Source of the DNA: an uncultured Clostridium sp.
GTDB taxonomy: Bacteria; Bacillota; Clostridia; Lachnospirales; Lachnospiraceae
Reading direction: 5' to 3'
Assembly (NCBI GenBank): GCA_900544905.1
Contig: UQXF01000109.1
Span: 1-9,848 of the forward strand
Length of the DNA stretch: 9,848 nt
Below the pieces are notes generated by a model, which ran no database searches, was not told where the DNA came from, and was given only the letters and a program-made list of their open reading frames with translations. Position numbers and translations under genes: made by a program. Position 1 is the stretch's first letter; every line of letters begins with the position of its first letter. Below, in pieces: positions 5,459 through 9,848 of the stretch.

Positions 5459-6274
5459 TTATTCATCTATCCAAACAACCATATTATGTGTTATCTGTTG
5501 TTCTTTTGGGGGGATTTTCATATAATCCCCGTACATTTGCCTTAAATACTCATCATAGTTAGATGGTGCATTAAACTTTTCACCTTCAAATTCCACCTGA
5601 ACAGTCCTAACAAATTCGTCCTTTGGAATTCGTTGCTTTCTTGTATCTCCCCAAACCAAATGCCTTATGTATTCACACGAATCTAGATTATAGGTATTAG
5701 ACACATCATCTATTTTTTTACATAATGCTTTGATACTAATTGGTTTAAAAATAATTTTCAGTACAGGTTTTAATATTTTTTTCCACCGAGTTTTTCCCTG
5801 TTTGGATTGTGACATTTTAATGGTTAATATCTGGCGCAGTCTGGTAGATTTTTTGAATAATTTATCACACTCTCTTGTATCTGAAGGTAATGCATCAATA
5901 GGAAAAACATCTATCCACACAGAAGAAACCTCGTACATATTATCAATATATTTTGAATCAATTTTCGTCCGTGTATCAATGAGCTTTATAAATGGATAAT
6001 TTAATGTACCATCCTGCCATTTACATATTTTTATATGCGGTGGCAGCATACTGTAATCTAAATCATCGCCATATACTAATCTCTCATAATCAGGGCGAAG
6101 CATATGCACATCTATATCATCATCCCACGGAATAAAACCTTTATGTCTGACTGCCCCTATCAATGTTCCTGCACACAACACATAAAACAATTTATTCTTT
6201 TGGCAAAAATTTTTAAAACATTTTAATATTTCTAACTCACATTCTTGTATCTCTCTTGTATTTAATCTTCTCAT
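5459..6274 (-). CDS. licD: LicD-family phosphotransferase (nucleotidyltransferase fold), predicted phospho-substituent transferase
   Basis: The 271-residue protein carries the LicD (PF04991) signature intact: Tyr31 and GTLIGAVRHKGFIPWDDDID at residues 36-55, with the metal-binding DDDID triad, followed by an R-x-D-Y-E-R-L segment at 60-66 and the second acidic motif WIDVFPIDALP at 120-130. The length is normal for the family. LicD itself places phosphocholine on cell-wall glycans. The same superfamily includes fukutin and FKRP, which transfer ribitol phosphate from CDP-ribitol, so the general reaction is transfer of a phospho-alcohol from a CDP donor to a sugar. The adjacent downstream gene encodes a cytidylyltransferase that could make such a donor, and no LicC-type or choline uptake gene is seen here. 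Glycerol phosphate is therefore my preferred group, as an inference. The start lies 10 nt after the flippase stop; its SD-like AAAGGG is 13 nt upstream across an A7 run, so initiation may be weak or coupled. Confidence 0.88.
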   Translation of the reverse strand: MRRLNTREIQECELEILKCFKNFCQKNKLFYVLCAGTLIGAVRHKGFIPWDDDIDVHMLRPDYERLVYGDDLDYSMLPPHIKICKWQDGTLNYPFIKLIDTRTKIDSKYIDNMYEVSSVWIDVFPIDALPSDTRECDKLFKKSTRLRQILTIKMSQSKQGKTRWKKILKPVLKIIFKPISIKALCKKIDDVSNTYNLDSCEYIRHLVWGDTRKQRIPKDEFVRTVQVEFEGEKFNAPSNYDEYLRQMYGDYMKIPPKEQQITHNMVVWIDE

Positions 6275-6284
6275 TATTTTTTTA

Positions 6285-7538
6285 TTACCCTTTCTTCTTA
6301 TCGTTCAATATATTTTTATATTTCAAAAAGCATCCAAATCTCGTACCAAACAATACTAACTCTGTAACAGATCTTACAATAGCCACTGTAATTAATGTAA
6401 ACCGGTTCGTTACAATCAATATAGCCAAACAAATAATCTGTACAATAGCAGAAATCACAGTTGTTGCCGTTGTCTCTTTTGTTTTTCCAATAACTCCAAG
6501 TGTTGGCCACCCGAATAATATCGCCAGAAAACCAAAGAATAAAACAGGAATCAGCCACCTAAATACCGGAACTGCATTTACATACTCCTTTCCGCCAAGT
6601 ATGTTCAGTATAATTTCAGCCATAAAGTATACACAAATACAGCCCATTGTTAATGTTGGTATCATATACTTCAATATTTTCTTAATAAGCCCAATATCTC
6701 GGGTTTTTATCATCTCTGGATAAATACCATCTGTTATCGGTGTGTACATGGCTTGAACCGCATTAACCATCTGCATACAAACACTCCAATATGCAACTTC
6801 TGTTCCCGTAAGCTCAATTCCAATTATCAAAGTTCCCAAAGCATTAAATGACATTGATGCCATGTTAGAGATAAAATATACAAAGGAATCTTTTATTGAA
6901 GAAACAACCTTCTTCATACCCGTAAAACAAATCTTCAAATCCATTTTCCTCATCTCGTATATAACCAGCACTACAGCAATAAAAGAGCCTAGGATATCAA
7001 GCAACGGAATCAATAAGAGATCTCCGTCATTCTTTACCAATACAAAGGTTAAAACCGTAGATATCGTCTTCATCAACACAAATCTTATGGTAATTATGTG
7101 CATTATTTCTAACCCTCGAAACAAAAAATCCATAAGAAATATAGATTCAAATACCACAACAAAAGACAACAACGTATAAGCAACATTAACTCTCAAAATA
7201 GGTAAAACACATATTAGAACCAGCAAAACCAGCAGGGCAATCAGCCACAATAAAATCTTTGCAGTCAAAGTCTCACCTATTGCTCTTTCCATTTTTTCCT
7301 TATCATTTTGTGCATTAACAATATCTTTGGTTGCAGATAACATAAACCCAAAATCCACCACAATCTGCATATAATTCATAACGGTTTTTACATAAGCAAC
7401 GGTTCCATAAGTCTCTGTTGTAAACACTCTTGTCAGATAGGGTAATGTAATAAATGGAAATAACATTTTTGCAATGTTAAAAATTAATAACATGCTGGTA
7501 TTTTTCAAGATTTTTTTCTCTTGCATACTCACATCCAT
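6285..7538 (-). CDS. wzx: Wzx-type oligosaccharide flippase (MATE/MOP superfamily)
   Basis: This 417-residue membrane protein with about 12-14 hydrophobic segments matches the Wzx/RfbX flippase pattern. An N-terminal helix leads to FPFITLPYLTRVF, then TYGTVAYVKTVMNYMQIVVDFGF, and the charged loop ending ATKDIVNAQ. Wzx proteins move the undecaprenyl-diphosphate-linked repeat unit from the inner to the outer face of the membrane, where a Wzy polymerase extends it; the truncated gene at the right edge is the likely Wzy partner. Two starts are possible. The first ATG (7536-7538) overlaps the GT2 gene by 10 nt and has an AGAAGAG-like site. The ATG at 7524-7526 (residue 5) lies 2 nt after the GT2 stop and has only a weak upstream GGATG. 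I keep the first, with translational coupling likely in either case. An A7 run occurs in codons 7-9. The family call is firm; the specific glycan is unknown. Confidence 0.9.
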   Translation of the reverse strand: MDVSMQEKKILKNTSMLLIFNIAKMLFPFITLPYLTRVFTTETYGTVAYVKTVMNYMQIVVDFGFMLSATKDIVNAQNDKEKMERAIGETLTAKILLWLIALLVLLVLICVLPILRVNVAYTLLSFVVVFESIFLMDFLFRGLEIMHIITIRFVLMKTISTVLTFVLVKNDGDLLLIPLLDILGSFIAVVLVIYEMRKMDLKICFTGMKKVVSSIKDSFVYFISNMASMSFNALGTLIIGIELTGTEVAYWSVCMQMVNAVQAMYTPITDGIYPEMIKTRDIGLIKKILKYMIPTLTMGCICVYFMAEIILNILGGKEYVNAVPVFRWLIPVLFFGFLAILFGWPTLGVIGKTKETTATTVISAIVQIICLAILIVTNRFTLITVAIVRSVTELVLFGTRFGCFLKYKNILNDKKKG

Positions 7539-8542
7539 CTTTCTCTTCTATTATTTTGAATTGCTCTTAAATAAAAAATCATTGCTGCCAAAGGGGCTAA
7601 ATGGCTTTTCAAAAATAATACCGGCAGCATACGTATATTGAAACATTCCCTAAGCTTTACCCCTTTCATAGCGTTATTAAAAATTTCTTCGTGACATAAA
7701 TCCTTCATCTGTTTATACCTCTGAATAAAATTAACAGGATTATCTATCGCATAAATTTCTCTAACCATAGCTATATTCATATGCATTAATACATATTTTC
7801 TAAAAGCCTTCTTTATCGTATCATTCTCATCAATCACACTCTTAGATGATTCCTGCATGGAATATACATACCTCATTGCCTTTTTTCCATCATATATACG
7901 CATAGTCGATGGATTATCCAGAGAATAATGATATATTATATCGTTTGACAAACATACTTTTCTACAGTATTTTAGATAACGTAATGTGAAATCGCTATCC
8001 TCCGCAAGATGCAGATTTTCATTAAACTGCAAATTATTTTCTACTATAATAGATTTTTTAAACAATTTTGCCCATACCTGCATATATCTCGTTGGATTTT
8101 CAAGCATTTTAGCCATGCAGTTCCCTACTTCTCCATCTATAAAGACTCTCTCCCCCCCTCCATCTACCACTGTCTTGTTCATGCTGCCAGATTTATGACC
8201 GTAAACCCAAAAATCCACACTTGAATCCCCTGCATTCTTTTGCAGTGTTTCCATCGCAGCTTCTTCTAAAAAATCATCTGCGTCCACAAACACAATCCAT
8301 TCACCACAGGCAGCCTGTAATGCTGCATTCCGCGCTTTCGATACGCCTTTATCTGAATGAATTAAATGAATCCTTTCATTTCCCTGATGAAAAGATTCTA
8401 CGATTTCTGTTGTTTTATCTGTAGACCCATTCTCCGCTATAATAATTTCATAATCTTTATCTTCACCTGCATCTGCAATACTTTTTATTGCTCTTGTAAT
8501 TGTATCCTCAGCATTATAAGCTGGTATAATAAATGAAATCAT
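7529..8542 (-). CDS. Family 2 (GT-A) glycosyltransferase
   Basis: This 337-residue protein begins with a classical GT2 fold: FIIPAYNAEDTI (residues 4-15), then EIIIAENGSTDKT with the nucleotide-contacting acidic/Asn-Gly-Ser loop (32-44), then KGVSKARNAAL (65-75), and FVDADDF with the metal-binding DxD motif (85-91). The family transfers a sugar from a nucleotide donor to a lipid-linked acceptor on the cytoplasmic face of the membrane; donor and acceptor cannot be assigned here. Residues after about 230 are helical and basic, as in many capsule GT2 enzymes, possibly for membrane association. The ATG start has a GAGG site 9 nt upstream. The gene carries a run of seven G on its coding strand at 8152-8158 (Gly128-Gly130), unusual in an AT-rich gene. 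It ends with ATG-TGA, overlapping the first candidate start of the flippase gene by 10 nt. Confidence 0.92.
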   Translation of the reverse strand: MISFIIPAYNAEDTITRAIKSIADAGEDKDYEIIIAENGSTDKTTEIVESFHQGNERIHLIHSDKGVSKARNAALQAACGEWIVFVDADDFLEEAAMETLQKNAGDSSVDFWVYGHKSGSMNKTVVDGGGERVFIDGEVGNCMAKMLENPTRYMQVWAKLFKKSIIVENNLQFNENLHLAEDSDFTLRYLKYCRKVCLSNDIIYHYSLDNPSTMRIYDGKKAMRYVYSMQESSKSVIDENDTIKKAFRKYVLMHMNIAMVREIYAIDNPVNFIQRYKQMKDLCHEEIFNNAMKGVKLRECFNIRMLPVLFLKSHLAPLAAMIFYLRAIQNNRRERWM

Positions 8543-8605
8543 AACCTATATCCTCGATAGTTTATTTAAGTTTTAATCCATCAATATATTTTTTAAGATA
8601 CACTC
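8543..8605 (-). other. Short AT-rich intergenic gap carrying the ribosome binding site of the GT2 gene
   Basis: These 63 nt separate the acyltransferase from the glycosyltransferase. The only recognisable element is a GAGG ribosome binding site about 9 nt before the ATG at 8542. No stem with a following T-run is visible, so no terminator is called and the operon probably continues through it. Confidence 0.5.
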
Positions 8606-9622
8606 TTATCCATTCTGTTTTCCCTCTATCACCCTTTTTAAAAGTTTTGGCACTTTCTCCTCAAATAGCTTATGTAAAATAAGGGAAGCAAAAATTGTAA
8701 GACCTAATGAACCCATAAAATATAGTATTACAACAACCACTAAATTTTTATTAAACGGTAATAATCTTGAAAATGCCTTAATCACAAAATAGTGACATAA
8801 ATAAAAAGAAAAACTTATCTTTCCAACAAAGGTAAAACAATTATTAAATGATGTTTTTGCCCCGAGAAATACAATCAAACAAAACATACATGAAGTTATT
8901 AAAACTGTAATAACCGAAATATGATAATAATTTTCCATGATTAAAAATACCAAAAATCCAATTATACAAATCCCATCCCAGATGCTGGCATTTTTTATTT
9001 TTACTTCTCTTATAGAATATTTCTTATAACATATAGCAAAAAGAATTCCCACAACATAATACAAAATGTATAATCCTCCATATATATTCAAGAAAACATT
9101 ATTTGAATTTAGACAAGTATTAATACAAACCAAGAAACTTAAAACAGTTGCTGTACTGATTCCTGCCCCTATGTTTGAAGAAAATATTCTAAAAAACAAA
9201 TAAAATATCAAATAAACAAAAATTTCTGAATATAACGTCCACCCCACTGGTAATATGGGCTGGATTAACTCTGTACCTTCTAATCTATTGGGTATAAAAA
9301 ATAACGATTTCAAAATATTTAATAATGTTATTTTTGATGTATGCAACAAACCGGGATATACCAATCCGATTAATGCCACTACCAATGTCATAAAATAATA
9401 CAATGGAACAATGCGGATTAATCGTTTTATGAAGAAATCCTTTTTCATGTTATCTGTTGTATAAATCAGCAAAAAGCCACTTATCAAAAAAAACACTGCT
9501 ACGCCAAGTTGACCTGTAAAATGAAAAACATTATCATAATCTCCCAAAAAGTGACTGATAAACACAGATAGCGCACCATACCCTCTTAATACCTGAATTA
9601 CATCAATTTGTTTATGCTGCAT
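8606..9622 (-). CDS. Acyltransferase-3 family membrane protein (probable polysaccharide O-acetyltransferase)
   Basis: This 338-residue protein is hydrophobic throughout, with about ten predicted membrane segments, the usual size for a stand-alone acyltransferase-3 (OafA/NeuD-type, PF01757) protein. The N-terminus carries the family signature LRGYGALSVFISHF, with Arg13 and the presumed catalytic His24. The second hallmark, K-R-L-I-R-I-V-P-L-Y-Y, follows at residues 66-76. The family moves an acyl group, usually acetyl from cytoplasmic acetyl-CoA, onto a sugar hydroxyl of a surface glycan; the substrate cannot be read from sequence. The ATG start is preceded by GAGGAG about 8 nt upstream, which overlaps the stop codon of the preceding polymerase-like gene, suggesting translational coupling. 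The gene is very AT-rich (22% GC in bases 9061-9120), unlike the left part of the window. It ends with a basic tail, and 63 nt separate it from the next gene. Confidence 0.85.
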   Translation of the reverse strand: MQHKQIDVIQVLRGYGALSVFISHFLGDYDNVFHFTGQLGVAVFFLISGFLLIYTTDNMKKDFFIKRLIRIVPLYYFMTLVVALIGLVYPGLLHTSKITLLNILKSLFFIPNRLEGTELIQPILPVGWTLYSEIFVYLIFYLFFRIFSSNIGAGISTATVLSFLVCINTCLNSNNVFLNIYGGLYILYYVVGILFAICYKKYSIREVKIKNASIWDGICIIGFLVFLIMENYYHISVITVLITSCMFCLIVFLGAKTSFNNCFTFVGKISFSFYLCHYFVIKAFSRLLPFNKNLVVVVILYFMGSLGLTIFASLILHKLFEEKVPKLLKRVIEGKQNG

Positions 9623-9634
9623 AACTATATCTCC

Positions 9635-9848
9635 TCATTGAAAAATTGTTTGATATGGAAGTACCGCATGTCCATTATTTATAAATATTCCATATACTGT
9701 AAGAAGCAGATAATATAACATAATTGTTGTTTTGATAGAAAAACGTGACATAGCATCTTTTCCCAAAGAAACCAATGATGGAAATAATAAAATAATAATC
9801 CATTCAAAATACATATTCATTCTTATAAATACATTGATTCCATAAAAC
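9635..9848 (-). CDS. C-terminal end of a probable EpsG/Wzy-like polysaccharide polymerase (partial, 5' end outside window)
   Basis: The reading frame is open from the window edge to a TGA stop at 9635-9637. It has no in-frame stop upstream of its first ATG, so it is read as the tail of a longer gene and not as a 61-residue protein. The visible 71 residues are hydrophobic: an Arg-x-x-x-Tyr-Phe segment (IRMNMYFEW), a membrane helix (IIILLFPSLVSL), a short polar loop (GKDAMSRFS) and a second helix (TIMLYYLLLTVYGIF). An 'R-x-x-x-YF' followed by a helix containing a proline is typical of the C-terminus of EpsG-family polymerases. Those membrane proteins join repeat units in Wzx/Wzy-type synthesis, and a flippase lies three genes downstream. 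The stop overlaps the ribosome binding site of the next gene, 12 nt away, so the two are co-transcribed. Too little is visible for certainty: another multispanning O-antigen ligase or polymerase family is possible. Confidence 0.6.
   Translation of the reverse strand, partial: FYGINVFIRMNMYFEWIIILLFPSLVSLGKDAMSRFSIKTTIMLYYLLLTVYGIFINNGHAVLPYQTIFQ

Noticed and set aside
6275..6284. A7 run between the flippase stop and the licD start as a translational switch
   Set aside because: Runs of seven A are expected by chance in such AT-rich DNA, and the upstream SD-like sequence is already poorly spaced.
6316..6558. Second minus-strand frame of 80 residues inside the flippase gene
   Set aside because: It is an alternate frame within wzx, rich in Cys/Tyr/Trp, without a start signal or domain resemblance.

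Overview
The window looks like chromosomal DNA from a low-to-mid GC Firmicute, most likely a gut Clostridia of the Lachnospiraceae type. The reasons are strong AGGAGG-type ribosome binding sites, AT-rich polysaccharide genes, an Rpn/PD-(D/E)XK nuclease of the form common in that family with an E-G-rich tail, and a VanR/VanS-like two-component pair. The taxonomic call is an inference from protein style, not from a search. Every supportable gene lies on the minus strand, so transcription runs from position 9848 toward position 1.

Positions 9848-2922 are the distal part of a capsular or exopolysaccharide operon. In transcription order it holds: the 3' end of a probable EpsG/Wzy-like polymerase (cut by the window edge), an acyltransferase-3 family O-acyltransferase, a GT-A family 2 glycosyltransferase, a Wzx-type flippase, a LicD-family phosphotransferase, a TagD-like cytidylyltransferase, UDP-galactopyranose mutase (glf), and a family 4 glycosyltransferase that lacks its N-terminus. 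Gaps are short (2-63 nt) or overlapping, as in one operon. The predicted product is a Wzx/Wzy-type glycan containing galactofuranose, probably O-acylated, and carrying a phospho-substituent made from a CDP-activated donor (glycerol phosphate is the best guess). The glf/GT4 boundary looks like a recombination joint.

Positions 2921-1807 hold a short intergenic region with a good sigma-A promoter and a palindrome over its -10 element. It drives an Rpn-family nuclease gene, which has a strong internal ribosome binding site and start codon that could produce a separate 103-residue C-terminal protein. This resembles the gene-within-gene antitoxin arrangement known for E. coli rpn genes.

Positions 1806-29 hold an OmpR/PhoB-type response regulator and a histidine kinase with one membrane segment, translationally coupled with a 1-nt gap. 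Nothing in the sequence ties this pair to the polysaccharide genes.

Base composition changes along the window: sampled 60-base stretches are about 22% GC near 9061-9120 and 55% near 1261-1320. The polysaccharide genes therefore look acquired, or exchanged, next to host-like flanking genes. I saw no rRNA, tRNA, CRISPR array, insertion sequence or clear intrinsic terminator.
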